A program made the translations under genes and the position numbers. A stretch of 64,000 nt of DNA from Providencia alcalifaciens (GTDB taxonomy: Bacteria; Pseudomonadota; Gammaproteobacteria; Enterobacterales; Enterobacteriaceae). The notes under the pieces were generated by a model. That model ran no database searches. It saw nothing but the letters and a program-made list of their open reading frames with translations, and was not told the origin of the DNA. The first letter of the stretch is position 1; every line of letters begins with the position of its first letter. Below are positions 1 to 8,463 of this stretch, piece after piece. The stretch spans positions 207,353-271,352 of the forward strand of contig JAOQNJ010000001.1 in NCBI GenBank assembly GCA_025961275.1. The letters are read 5' to 3'.

Positions 1-1993
1 CCCAAAAACGATTTGGATGTAAAGCCGCTAAGGTTTCATCATCTAATGGAAGCGGTTCTGCAAAAATTTGTGCCGCCAGCAATTCACCGCACAAAGGCGC
101 AGTTGAAAGGCCGCGTGATCCCAGAGCGCCCAATACAAACAAATTAGGGTAGATGGGGGCAAGTTCAATATCTGCTTGTTGCTGTATTTGCTCTGGCAAG
201 TCTTGATAGCTTTCCATTAAACGTGCGAAGTCGGGAACATTACCGACCAGCGGCATGTGGTCACGGATCACGGCGCGGATCCCTTGGCGAGAGTGCTTAC
301 CAGAAACATCCACCTCGTTAGGCCAATTGACATCAGGTAGGCTGTTAATCAGTTTCTGCCGGTTTTCTTGTTGATCAGTTTCACTGTAATTAAAATCAAG
401 CTGATTGCGTTGGTAGCTCGCGCCAATACAATGCTGCTGATTCGTTAGATTAACTGGGGTCAGATAGCCCTCATAACACAAAACATTTTTCAGCTGGCTT
501 AATGATGAATTAGTTGGAATATGACTGACTTGCCCTTTTACGGGAGTTACTGGCAACATTTGCGTCTGCTCAAACTGGGAGAGTAGATGCCCATTGGCAA
601 TCACAACGGTTTGATGCGTAAACTGTTTTTCGATTCCTATGATATTTGTATAAAGTTGCCAGCCATCAATCGAATGTTTAATCGCAGCAATATCATGCTC
701 AAAGTAAAATTTAACGCCTTTTTTACTCAGGAAAGACATTAGGCTTTCGCATAATTGTGCAGGGCATAACCAGCCACCCTTGGCATAATGAATTCCTGAA
801 TGATTAATATCAATTCCTGCCAATTCGCTGAGTTGTTCACGGCTTTTTTCAGCTGCAAACTCTTCTGGCCACTGTGTTTGCAGCATAGAGGCGATTTTGT
901 GGCGGCTTCTTTCATGATACGCTAACTCTGATACACCGCACCATTGACCATCAAATTGAATACCTAAATCAACGAGTTGGTGATAAAAGCGATTTGCATA
1001 AGGGAAGGCACTGACAAAGAAACGTTCTAACGAATCGTCACGTCCGTTAATTAACGGATAGATTGCGCCTTGACGATTACCAGAGGCATTTTGAGCAATT
1101 TGTTGATCTTGACAATAAATAGTAACTTGAGCACCACGTTGTACTAAGGAATAAGCGGTGGTTAAACTTGCAAGGCCACCGCCAATAATTGCGACATCGC
1201 TAGGAGCAACAGAGGCTTGGCGAGAAAACCAAGGTGTCACTTTTTCGTCATTTTTATCTACTAAGGTACCTGTAAGCATTTCTCGTTTACAGCCAAAGCC
1301 TTTTATTTTTTTGATGGTAAAGCCTGCTTCTCGTAATCCACGTTTAACAAAACCTGCGGCAGTAAAGGTGGAAAAAGTTCCTCCTTTACGTGAAAATTTT
1401 GCCATTGCAGTGAACAGCTGTTCACTCCACATCTGTGGATTTTTTGATGGAGCAAAGCCATCTAAAAACCAAGCGTCTATCTTATTGTTTAAATTGCAAT
1501 TAAGTTGGGGTAATTGTTCATTTACGTCACCAAACCATAAATCAAGGGTAATTTGACCATTTTTTAAAACAATACGTTGATTGCCCTGTAAGGCTTGAGG
1601 CCACTGTTCACATAAAAGGTTTGATAGAGAAGCTAGCTCAGGCCAATGGCTGTGCGCCGTTTTGAGGTCGTATTGGCTTAGTGGATATTTTTCAAAACTG
1701 ATAAAGTGTAAGCGTTGCAGTCTTGCTTGCGGATGATTGAGTCTAAACTGTTCAAAGCATTGGCTTAAGGTAAGGAAATTTAAGCCTGTGCCAAATCCGG
1801 TTTCAGCAATAACACAGGTTTCAAATGGATGATTTTCAAAGCGTGCTGGAAATTGATTTCCTTGTAAAAAAACGTAACGGGTTTCTTCAAGCCCATCTTG
1901 ATTTGAAAAATAGATATCACCAAACTCTTCAGAAATTGGCGTACCTTCCTCATTCCAGCTAAGACGGGCTGTTTGCACTGCTGATTTTTTCAC
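1..1993 (-). CDS. mnmC: MnmC, bifunctional tRNA 5-(methylaminomethyl)-2-thiouridine biosynthesis protein (3' end cut by window)
   Basis: Bifunctional tRNA wobble-uridine modification enzyme. The C-terminal FAD oxidoreductase removes the carboxymethyl group of cmnm5s2U34 and the N-terminal SAM methyltransferase methylates the product to mnm5s2U. Translating the reverse strand from a GTG at 1993 gives an uninterrupted frame of 664 codons to the window edge. It contains a SAM-binding [10 protein letters not shown] motif near residue 65 and an FAD dinucleotide-binding IIGGGLASL motif near residue 265. The visible C-terminus ends in PNRFW, matching the family, so only a dozen or so codons should be missing. 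An in-frame TAA lies just upstream of the GTG and no ATG is available, so GTG is the start. Divergent from fabB, as in E. coli. Identification is by recalled similarity and is firm. Confidence 0.95.
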   Translation of the reverse strand, partial: MKKSAVQTARLSWNEEGTPISEEFGDIYFSNQDGLEETRYVFLQGNQFPARFENHPFETCVIAETGFGTGLNFLTLSQCFEQFRLNHPQARLQRLHFISFEKYPLSQYDLKTAHSHWPELASLSNLLCEQWPQALQGNQRIVLKNGQITLDLWFGDVNEQLPQLNCNLNNKIDAWFLDGFAPSKNPQMWSEQLFTAMAKFSRKGGTFSTFTAAGFVKRGLREAGFTIKKIKGFGCKREMLTGTLVDKNDEKVTPWFSRQASVAPSDVAIIGGGLASLTTAYSLVQRGAQVTIYCQDQQIAQNASGNRQGAIYPLINGRDDSLERFFVSAFPYANRFYHQLVDLGIQFDGQWCGVSELAYHERSRHKIASMLQTQWPEEFAAEKSREQLSELAGIDINHSGIHYAKGGWLCPAQLCESLMSFLSKKGVKFYFEHDIAAIKHSIDGWQLYTNIIGIEKQFTHQTVVIANGHLLSQFEQTQMLPVTPVKGQVSHIPTNSSLSQLKNVLCYEGYLTPVNLTNQQHCIGASYQRNQLDFNYSETDQQENRQKLINSLPDVNWPNEVDVSGKHSRQGIRAVIRDHMPLVGNVPDFARLMESYQDLPEQIQQQADIELAPIYPNLFVLGALGSRGLSTAPLCGELLAAQIFAEPLPLDDETLAALHPNRFW

Positions 1994-2109
1994 GCTTATG
2001 CCTACTATTGTCCAAATAATGACTGAATTTTAGCGCTGAACGGGCACTAAGGCTACCTTTGAGCAAAAATGTTATTTCGTTTGAGATAAAAAAAATACAA
2101 ATATTTACC

Positions 2110-2160
2110 CTGATCGGACTTGTTCAGCGTACAAGTGTAAGCTAAAGTGGCACCTATAAT
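2110..2160 (+). promoter_or_regulatory. fabB promoter with FadR-like and FabR-like operators
   Basis: A TATAAT -10 box lies at 2155-2160. Upstream, 2110-2126 (CTGATCGGACTTGTTCA) resembles the FadR activator site of E. coli fabB. It is directly followed by an imperfect palindrome at 2126-2143 (AGCGTACAAGTGTAAGCT) that resembles the FabR repressor site. The order and juxtaposition match the E. coli fabB promoter as I remember it, so coupling of unsaturated fatty acid synthesis to FadR and FabR is probably conserved. The -35 box is not clear, as expected for an activated promoter. Confidence 0.7.
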
Positions 2161-2195
2161 CCCGTAATCAAATTATTAAAAACATGAGGTAATGA

Positions 2196-3410
2196 ATGAA
2201 GCGTGCAGTCATCACTGGCCTGGGTATCGTTTCCAGTATTGGTAATAACCAGGAAGAAGTACTGGCTTCTCTGAAGGAAGGTCGTTCCGGGATCACTTTC
2301 TCAGAAGAATTTAAAGAGGCGGGGCTACGTAGCCACGTTTGGGGCAACGTAAAACTGGATACTGATGGTCTGATTGACCGTAAGATCCGCCGTTTCATGA
2401 GTGATTGCTCTGTTTACGCCTACCTGTCAATGGAGCAGGCAATTAGTGATGCGGGCTTAACAGATAACCAAGTTTCTAATATACGTACTGGTTTAGTTGT
2501 TGGTTCTGGTGGCGGTTCACCACGTAACCAAGTTGCTGGTTCTGATGGTATGCGTGCTAAAGGCTTACGCGGCGTTGGCCCTTATATGGTTACCCGTGCA
2601 ATGGGTTCTGGAATATCGGCTTGTTTAGCAACACCATTTAAAATCAAAGGGGTTAACTACTCAATCAGCTCTGCATGTTCAACATCTGCACACTGTATCG
2701 GCCATGCAGTTGAATTGATCCAACTTGGTAAACAAGATGTCGTCTTTGCTGGTGGCGGTGAGGAGTTGAGCTGGGAAATGACGTGCGAATTCGACGCAAT
2801 GGGCGCATTGTCAACTAAATATAACGACACACCAACCAAAGCATCAAGAACCTATGACACTGAGCGTGATGGTTTCGTTATTGCTGGCGGCGGTGGGATC
2901 GTCGTCGTTGAAGAATTAGAGCATGCATTAGCGCGTGGTGCACATATCTATGCTGAAATCGTTGGCTATGGTGCAACCTCTGATGGTGCTGACATGGTTG
3001 CTCCTTCTGGTGAAGGTGCAGTGCGTTGTATGCAAATGGCAATGCACGGTATTGAAGGCAATATTGATTACATCAATACGCATGGTACTTCTACGCCAGT
3101 GGGCGATACTAAAGAACTGGAAGCTATCCAAGAAGTCTTTGGTGGTCATTCACCTGCTATCTCTGCAACGAAAGCCATGAGTGGTCACTCATTAGGTGCG
3201 GCAGGTGTTCATGAAGCAATTTATAGCTTACTGATGTTAGAACACGGTTTTATTGCACCAAGCATTAACGTTGAAAACTTAGACGAAAAAGCGGCTGGGT
3301 TGAATATTATCACTAAACCAACGGAACAAGCATTGGAGACGGTTATGTCTAATAGCTTCGGTTTTGGTGGTACGAATGCAACCTTAGTGATGAGTAAATA
3401 CAAAGCATAA
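2196..3410 (+). CDS. fabB: FabB, beta-ketoacyl-ACP synthase I
   Basis: Condensing enzyme of type II fatty acid synthesis. It elongates acyl-ACP with malonyl-ACP in the cytoplasm and is needed for unsaturated fatty acid production. The 404-residue product matches the family length (406 in E. coli). The nucleophile Cys161 lies in [10 protein letters not shown]. The two catalytic histidines lie in [11 protein letters not shown] (about residue 296) and GHSLGAAG (about 331), and the C-terminal FGFGGTNA loop is present. The ATG is preceded by GAGGT at 2186-2190. It is monocistronic: it has its own promoter with FadR/FabR-like sites and is followed by a hairpin terminator. Divergent from mnmC, as in E. 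coli, but the flk gene that lies between fabB and pdxB in E. coli is not present here. Confidence 0.98.
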   Translation: MKRAVITGLGIVSSIGNNQEEVLASLKEGRSGITFSEEFKEAGLRSHVWGNVKLDTDGLIDRKIRRFMSDCSVYAYLSMEQAISDAGLTDNQVSNIRTGLVVGSGGGSPRNQVAGSDGMRAKGLRGVGPYMVTRAMGSGISACLATPFKIKGVNYSISSACSTSAHCIGHAVELIQLGKQDVVFAGGGEELSWEMTCEFDAMGALSTKYNDTPTKASRTYDTERDGFVIAGGGGIVVVEELEHALARGAHIYAEIVGYGATSDGADMVAPSGEGAVRCMQMAMHGIEGNIDYINTHGTSTPVGDTKELEAIQEVFGGHSPAISATKAMSGHSLGAAGVHEAIYSLLMLEHGFIAPSINVENLDEKAAGLNIITKPTEQALETVMSNSFGFGGTNATLVMSKYKA

Positions 3411-3418
3411 CGTTGTAA

Positions 3419-3466
3419 GGCCTCCAATAATGGCTTATTCAGCTATTGGGGGCTATTTTGTTTTTC
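3419..3466 (+). terminator. fabB terminator
   Basis: A nine-base stem CCTCCAATA with TATTGGGGG (one G-U pair) is followed by a run of T's interrupted by single bases. It begins nine bases after the fabB stop codon, the expected place for a rho-independent terminator. Confidence 0.75.
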
Positions 3467-3521
3467 AAGTTATTTTCATGATACCTTTTGTTGTCGTCAG
3501 AAGTGAAAATAGTAAGTTACC

Positions 3522-3727
3522 TCACCGATAATCCCCAAAATATTTAGCAGCTTTTTCTTCATCTATTTTTAAAATTCCTTTCCAGCCAGCCCAAGGCATC
3601 TTCATATCAGAACGACCTCTCGTCTTATTTACATATATATCGTTCATCACTTGAAGTCGGAAGGGAATAAACGATACTCTTCTTATCTTTTAGGATCATT
3701 TATATAACCGACACTAGGATTAGGATG
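3522..3727 (-). pseudogene. Unrecognised gene remnant (C-terminal fragment)
   Basis: On the reverse strand a 41-codon frame runs from an ATG at 3647 to a TGA at 3522. It encodes a composition that looks coding, including RGRSDMKMPWAGWKG. The same frame continues upstream of the ATG as RVSFIPFRLQV. Just before that, the neighbouring frame carries HPNPSVGYINDPKR up to about 3727, so the two parts read as one chain if a one-base frameshift near 3688 is assumed. No ribosome binding site is evident. I do not recognise the family. It is most likely the tail of a decayed gene lost between fabB and the YcxB-like gene. A short genuine protein is less likely. Confidence 0.35.
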
Positions 3728-3734
3728 TCTTAAC

Positions 3735-4256
3735 ATGATAGAGCCGATTAGCGTCACACTGGATCGTAAGGAATACATACGTTTTAATAATTATTGTTAT
3801 AAAAATAATTACTTTTGTGATAATAAATTTTGGAGCACTCCGTTAATTGTCATGGTTGCTGTTTTTGTGGTTGCTTTTGTTATTGCATTTAATCTTCTCA
3901 ATATCACGCTTTCGCAAATCATTGTTGCATTTATCATCGCATTATTTTTATTTTTGCTTATCGCAGCTCGGATATTACAAACTTTTAGCCGAGCAATACC
4001 TGATGAGGGTAGTTACCTTCTGTGTGAAAAAGAATACCATTTTGATGAGTCCGGACTCCATGAAACGAGTCAATATGGTTCCTCATTGATAAAATGGGCG
4101 TCATTCAAATTTATAAAAACGGATGGTGACTTACTGTATCTCTTTATCGATCGGGTATACGCAATTATCATTCCAGCACGCTGTTTTGCTTCAACTGAAG
4201 ACAGCCAATGTTTTGTTGAGATACTGAAGGAAAAATCGATTAATCGAGTTGAGTAA
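3735..4256 (+). CDS. YcxB-like membrane protein
   Basis: Small inner-membrane protein of unknown function, 173 residues. Two adjacent hydrophobic segments (about residues 36-58 and 62-82) form a helical hairpin. They are followed by a soluble C-terminal part of about 85 residues with the YcxB-like pattern: a hydrophobic and aromatic beta-rich stretch (KEYHFDESGL, then LIKWASFKFI, then LYLFIDRVYAIIIPARCF). The start is supported by TAGGAT eight bases upstream of the ATG. It stands alone between fabB and the tct locus, and a hairpin follows the stop. The family assignment rests on the C-terminal motif order and is moderately sure. The role is unknown. Confidence 0.65.
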   Translation: MIEPISVTLDRKEYIRFNNYCYKNNYFCDNKFWSTPLIVMVAVFVVAFVIAFNLLNITLSQIIVAFIIALFLFLLIAARILQTFSRAIPDEGSYLLCEKEYHFDESGLHETSQYGSSLIKWASFKFIKTDGDLLYLFIDRVYAIIIPARCFASTEDSQCFVEILKEKSINRVE

Positions 4257-4339
4257 ATCATTTTCTACAATGCATTTTGTGTGGATTTACTCACGTTAAT
4301 TAATAATATTAAATTAACGAATGTGTATGCGAAGTTTAT

Positions 4340-4375
4340 ATCCCGAGTCCCTGAGTAGGGTTTCGGGATTATTTA
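4340..4375 (+). terminator. Hairpin after the YcxB-like gene
   Basis: Nested stem: ATCCCGA at 4340-4346 pairs with TCGGGAT at 4363-4369, enclosing CCCT/AGGG with a GAGT loop. A short TATTTAG tract follows. It lies about 85 bases after the upstream stop codon and could serve as terminator for the rightward gene. Confidence 0.5.
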
Positions 4376-4496
4376 GTTCAACACATAGACATGCGTATAG
4401 AAAGAAATAGAAAATAAAAAAATGTCCCTAAATATCGTCAGGGGCAAAGTTGGAGTGAGAAGGTTGATTGAGATTATTTATTGCCAAAGTTAATCA

Positions 4497-6017
4497 TTAA
4501 GACGGCTTTCTTTCTGCAGCTTGATGTTTGCGTCTTTTACGAACTAATTTAATTATTGGTGGTAAAACTAGCACGAATACTGCAAACACAAGTAGAGTTT
4601 GAGAAATGGTACTTCCCCAGAGAATATTGAAATCACCATTACTGATTGAGAGTGAACGGCGTAAACTTTGCTCAAGCATTTCACCGAGAACAAAACCTAA
4701 AATCAGCGGTGATAATGGAAAGTTCATCTTACGCAGAATATAGCCAAATACGCCAAGGCCCATCATTAGAAGTAAGTCAAATGTTGTGCTATGTACCGCA
4801 TAAACCCCAACCGCAGACACCGCAGCAATGGCAGGAACTAAAAACCACAATGGAACGGTTAACATACGAGTGAACAGGCCTATTAATGGAATGTTCATAA
4901 TCAGTAGTACAACGTTGGCAATCAATAGTGCAGCAATTAATCCCCATACAATATCGGGTTGCTCAGTGAACATTCCTGGGCCTGGGGTGATATTGTACAG
5001 TGTTAATGCACCCATCATGACTGCGGTGGTACCTGAACCCGGAACACCGAGTGTTAACATAGGAATAAATGATCCACATGCCGATGCATTATTAGCGGCT
5101 TCAGGGGCAGCCACACCCCGAACATCCCCATTACCGAATTGACTATTTGCACCGCTGATTTTTTTCTCGGTCATATAGGTGATGGCACTGGCAATAGTGG
5201 CTCCTGCACCTGGAAGCACGCCGACAAAGAAACCAATAAAGGAGGAACGTATTGTTGGACCAATACAGGCTTTAGCTTCTTTTCGATTAAACAACATTCG
5301 TCCTGTTTTACGGATCAATCCTTGTCCTGTTGCCGTTCCTTCAAGCATCAATAAAATTTCACTGACAGAAAATAGCCCAATCACGACGACAATAAACTGT
5401 ACACCATCAGATAAATGAACATTATCAAAGGTAAAACGATATTCACCAGAGTTAGAATCTACACCAACAGTCGCGAGTGCTAACCCAATTAAAGCGGCAA
5501 GTAATGATTTAATGGGATTTTGACTCATCATGCTGCCAAGACAGGCTATTGCAAAAACCATCAAGGCAAAGTATTCGGCAGGACCGAATGCAAGAGACCA
5601 TTCTGCAAGTAATGGGGCAAATAAGATGATCCCAACAATGGCAATAGTTGAACCGCAGAATGAGCTTACAGCCGATATGGATAAAGCAACACCACCTTTA
5701 CCCTGCTTTGCCATTGGATAACCATCAAGCGTTGTCATAATCGCCGCGGCATCACCGGGCACATTCAATAAAATAGAGGAAATACGGCCACCATACTCAC
5801 AACCTAAGTATACGGTTGCTAATAATATTAATGCAGATTCTGGTGGGAGTTTTAATGCAAAGGCGAGTGGCAAAAGAATTGCAACGCCATTAATCGGGCC
5901 TAGACCCGGTAACATGCCGACAATCGTGCCAATGAAACAGCCGATAAGTTCAATTAGCAGGTTTTGTGGCACTAATGCAACCTCAAAACCTTGAGAGAGG
6001 TACATCCAAGTTTCCAT
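4497..6017 (-). CDS. tctA: TctA, large permease of the tripartite tricarboxylate transporter
   Basis: Large membrane subunit of a TTT-family secondary transporter that imports tricarboxylates such as citrate with Na+ or H+, fed by a periplasmic binding protein. The 506-residue product has about a dozen hydrophobic segments. It carries the glycine and proline-rich TctA signatures near the N-terminus (GTIVGMLPGLGPINGVAILLP) and in a duplicated form near the middle (GFFVGVLPGAGATIAS), the two inverted-repeat halves. It ends in a basic tail (RKRRKH). Last gene of the leftward tctCBA operon, 70 bases after tctB. The exact substrate cannot be read from the sequence; citrate is an inference from the tctDE partner and the Salmonella precedent. 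Confidence 0.9.
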   Translation of the reverse strand: METWMYLSQGFEVALVPQNLLIELIGCFIGTIVGMLPGLGPINGVAILLPLAFALKLPPESALILLATVYLGCEYGGRISSILLNVPGDAAAIMTTLDGYPMAKQGKGGVALSISAVSSFCGSTIAIVGIILFAPLLAEWSLAFGPAEYFALMVFAIACLGSMMSQNPIKSLLAALIGLALATVGVDSNSGEYRFTFDNVHLSDGVQFIVVVIGLFSVSEILLMLEGTATGQGLIRKTGRMLFNRKEAKACIGPTIRSSFIGFFVGVLPGAGATIASAITYMTEKKISGANSQFGNGDVRGVAAPEAANNASACGSFIPMLTLGVPGSGTTAVMMGALTLYNITPGPGMFTEQPDIVWGLIAALLIANVVLLIMNIPLIGLFTRMLTVPLWFLVPAIAAVSAVGVYAVHSTTFDLLLMMGLGVFGYILRKMNFPLSPLILGFVLGEMLEQSLRRSLSISNGDFNILWGSTISQTLLVFAVFVLVLPPIIKLVRKRRKHQAAERKPS

Positions 6018-6087
6018 GGTTATCTCCTTAATTAAATATACATGTCATTATTCAAGTGGCTTGGTTGTTAACCACAGACAACGCGAA

Positions 6088-6525
6088 TTAATTTGTATAT
6101 AAGCTACCTAATGGCAAAGTGACATCAAGTAATTGATCGAAGGCATAAAATAGAACGATACCGAGTATTGGACCTGAAATAATGGCAGCAAGCGGAGTCG
6201 CGCCAAATAGCAGTGCAATACTGATGGTCAGTAGGCAGGTAGATAAAGGAAAGCCTACCCATTCAAATGCCCACGCGTAGATAACCAATGAAAGAATAAG
6301 TAATGCTAAACGTCGAAGAACATAAAGTTTTGGCCACTCAATAGCGTCTTGTTGACCGACTAATAGGATGAAGGCACATAAGCTCATGAGCAAGAGGATA
6401 ACTATAGGAAAAGGGCGCGGACCTAGTGGTTCATAAGAGAATTCACTTTGGATCCCCCAGCCGATATATAAACCGATACCACACAAAATCAACCAGACAG
6501 TGGCAAATATCCGTTGGCTCATCAT
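6088..6525 (-). CDS. tctB: TctB, small permease of the tripartite tricarboxylate transporter
   Basis: Small membrane subunit of the transporter, 145 residues with four hydrophobic segments (about 7-24, 38-55, 72-100 and 108-130), the usual TctB design. It starts nine bases after the tctC stop, behind a strong GGAGG. Two consecutive ATG codons are available at 6525 and 6522, and the second has the better spacing. TctB sequences are poorly conserved, so the call rests on length, topology and its position between tctC and tctA. Confidence 0.85.
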   Translation of the reverse strand: MMSQRIFATVWLILCGIGLYIGWGIQSEFSYEPLGPRPFPIVILLLMSLCAFILLVGQQDAIEWPKLYVLRRLALLILSLVIYAWAFEWVGFPLSTCLLTISIALLFGATPLAAIISGPILGIVLFYAFDQLLDVTLPLGSLYTN

Positions 6526-6534
6526 CGACCTCCG

Positions 6535-7509
6535 TTATTTTGCCAAGCCAAATGAACGGGCTTGTTCACGATACTGTTCGATTTCTTTTTTGACATAACG
6601 GTCTAGCTCTGGGCCGCTGATGTTATATTCAAATAAGCCACGTAACTCACGCTGTTTCTTGAACTCGTCGGTTTGCTGTAATTTTTTGAAGGTTTCAATC
6701 CACTGGTTGTAGTCTTCATCAGACACTTTTGGCCCCATATAGAAACCACGAATGATAGGCCATACAATGTCATAGCCTTGCTCTTTAGCTGTTGGAATAT
6801 TTTCCAGACCTTCACCTAGACGTTTATCAGCATAAATGGCAAGTACACGAATTTTGCCTTCGTTGAGATAAGGGGCCATTTCACTCATATCACCTGACAT
6901 CACTTGGATATGATTGCCTAATAAGGCTGTTAAAGTTTCACCACCCCCTTCGAATGCGACATAACGCATTTTACGTGGGTCGACTTCAATCTCTTTGGCC
7001 AGTAGCGCCGTCTTCATCCAGTCCTGGCTACCAATTGAGCCACCAGCACCAAACACAATACTATTAGGGTCTTTTTTAAATACATCCATTAAGTCTTTTA
7101 AATTCTTATACGGCGAGTCTTCCCGTACTGCAATCATGCCATAATCACTGCCAATGCTCGCAAGCCAGCGAACATCGTTTTCGTTGTAGCGACCAAATTT
7201 TCCTTGTGCAAGATTTAATAATGAACCGCCTGAGAATGCGACGATGGTGCCGGGTTCTGCAGGACGTTGAGCCACAATAGCATTGTAGGCAACTGCACCA
7301 ATCCCCCCCGGCATATAGGTTACTCGCATTGGTTTTTCAATTTCTTTCGTTTCGAGCATTGAAATTTGTACAAGCTTACAGGTTAGGTCAAATCCACCTC
7401 CTGGTTTAGCGGGGGCGATACATTCGGTGCGTTCTGGTAGCGTAGTAGCTTGACTAATACTCGCTAAAACAAGGGCTGCAGCTAAAGTTGTTAATGATGT
7501 TCTTTTCAT
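6535..7509 (-). CDS. tctC: TctC, periplasmic tricarboxylate-binding protein
   Basis: Periplasmic solute receptor of the Bug/TctC family that delivers substrate to TctAB. The 324-residue product begins with a clear signal peptide (MKRTSLTTLAAALVLASISQA). The mature part carries the family features: a CIAPAKPGGGFDLTC region near the N-terminus where Bug proteins grip a carboxylate, a GSIGSQDW-type ligand loop near residue 159, and a GGGETLTALLGN segment near residue 189. GAGGAA precedes the ATG. First gene of the leftward operon, facing tctDE across a 285-base regulatory region. As in other TTT systems it should be the most highly expressed subunit. Confidence 0.92.
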   Translation of the reverse strand: MKRTSLTTLAAALVLASISQATTLPERTECIAPAKPGGGFDLTCKLVQISMLETKEIEKPMRVTYMPGGIGAVAYNAIVAQRPAEPGTIVAFSGGSLLNLAQGKFGRYNENDVRWLASIGSDYGMIAVREDSPYKNLKDLMDVFKKDPNSIVFGAGGSIGSQDWMKTALLAKEIEVDPRKMRYVAFEGGGETLTALLGNHIQVMSGDMSEMAPYLNEGKIRVLAIYADKRLGEGLENIPTAKEQGYDIVWPIIRGFYMGPKVSDEDYNQWIETFKKLQQTDEFKKQRELRGLFEYNISGPELDRYVKKEIEQYREQARSFGLAK

Positions 7510-7580
7510 TTTATTTCCTCATAAAATCAGATAAAGAGATTTCATTATTGTTTTGTCGCCGCCATCATTGCCTTGTAAAG

Positions 7581-7599
7581 CTTTCATTTACCTTTCATT
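7581..7599. promoter_or_regulatory. Direct repeat, probable TctD operator
   Basis: Two copies of CTTTCATT, at 7581-7588 and 7592-7599, are spaced 11 bases start to start, which is one helical turn. OmpR-family regulators such as TctD typically bind tandem half-sites with this spacing. The pair lies 72 bases upstream of tctC and 196 bases upstream of tctD, suited to control of the transporter genes. Assignment to TctD is inferred. Confidence 0.5.
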
Positions 7600-7619
7600 A
7601 ACAATTTGAGTTATTTTTT

Positions 7620-7635
7620 TGTGATGTATATCATA
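7620..7635. promoter_or_regulatory. CRP-like site between tctC and tctD
   Basis: TGTGATGTATATCATA matches the CRP pattern TGTGA-N6-TCACA in nine of ten conserved positions. It lies in the divergent tct regulatory region about 110 bases upstream of tctC, beside the CTTTCATT repeats. Catabolite control of citrate-type transport is usual in enterics. Confidence 0.5.
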
Positions 7636-7794
7636 TTGTTTATTACTGATCATGTTTAATTGTTAATTTAATGTTGGGTTTCTTCCGTTCTATATTCTTG
7701 TGAGCTAGATTGAGGAAATTGAGCTTAATTCTTTTATTAATCGAAGGTAAGTGCGAACTTATACGTATAACTAAATGAAATGAGAATGTAGATA

Positions 7795-8463
7795 ATGAGA
7801 ATTTTGTTAGTGGAAGACCATGACGAATTATCATTGTGGCTGCAAAAAGCACTGAGTACGACAGGTTTTGCAGTCGATATTGCTCGTGACGGTGCAGTAG
7901 CCGATCAGCTGTTACAAACAGAAAGCTATTCGTTAGTGGTGTTAGATGTTTCTTTACCACGAGTCAGTGGGCTGGTCGTGCTTGCAAAGATGCGAAAGCG
8001 GGGCCAAGAAATCCCAGTATTATTGCTGACAGCGAATTCAGATGTATCAGATAGGGTGAAAGGGCTTAACGCTGGCGCAGATGACTATCTTACTAAACCG
8101 TTTGATTTAGCTGAGCTGGAAGCACGTATTCGAGCGTTACTCCGACGTAGTCAAAGTCAGGTTAATGAACCACAACATTTTGGTTCTCTTTGTTATCATG
8201 AAGAGGGATATTTTCTCTTAAATCAACAGCCATTAGGTTTAACACCTAGGGAATTTGCAGTACTAAGTACGTTATATCATCGTCGAGGACGCCCTGTTTC
8301 AAAAATGCAGTTATTTGAACAGGTTTTTTCATTATCCGATGAAGCCAATTTACAGAGTATTGAATTATATGTGCATCGAGTGAGAAAAAAACTAACTGAT
8401 ACCGATGTTAATATTAGTACTCTTCGTGGATTAGGATACCGATTAGAGCAGTGTAGTGTATGA
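7795..8463 (+). CDS. tctD: TctD, OmpR-family response regulator
   Basis: DNA-binding response regulator of the TctDE two-component system, controlling tctCBA. The 222-residue product has an N-terminal receiver domain with acidic pocket residues Glu7/Asp8, phosphoacceptor Asp51 in LVVLDVSLPR, and Lys near residue 102 in LTKPFD. A winged-helix DNA-binding domain follows (LTPREFAVLSTL and the C-terminal VHRVRKKL ... TLRGLGYRL signature). It begins the rightward tctDE operon and its stop overlaps the tctE start by four bases, so translation is coupled. Clear family member; the gene name is inferred from the tctCBA neighbourhood. Confidence 0.9.
   Translation: MRILLVEDHDELSLWLQKALSTTGFAVDIARDGAVADQLLQTESYSLVVLDVSLPRVSGLVVLAKMRKRGQEIPVLLLTANSDVSDRVKGLNAGADDYLTKPFDLAELEARIRALLRRSQSQVNEPQHFGSLCYHEEGYFLLNQQPLGLTPREFAVLSTLYHRRGRPVSKMQLFEQVFSLSDEANLQSIELYVHRVRKKLTDTDVNISTLRGLGYRLEQCSV

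Noticed and set aside
1158..1556. Forward-strand 132-codon frame
   Set aside because: It lies wholly antisense to mnmC, whose reverse-strand frame is clearly coding. It has no ribosome binding site or recognisable protein.
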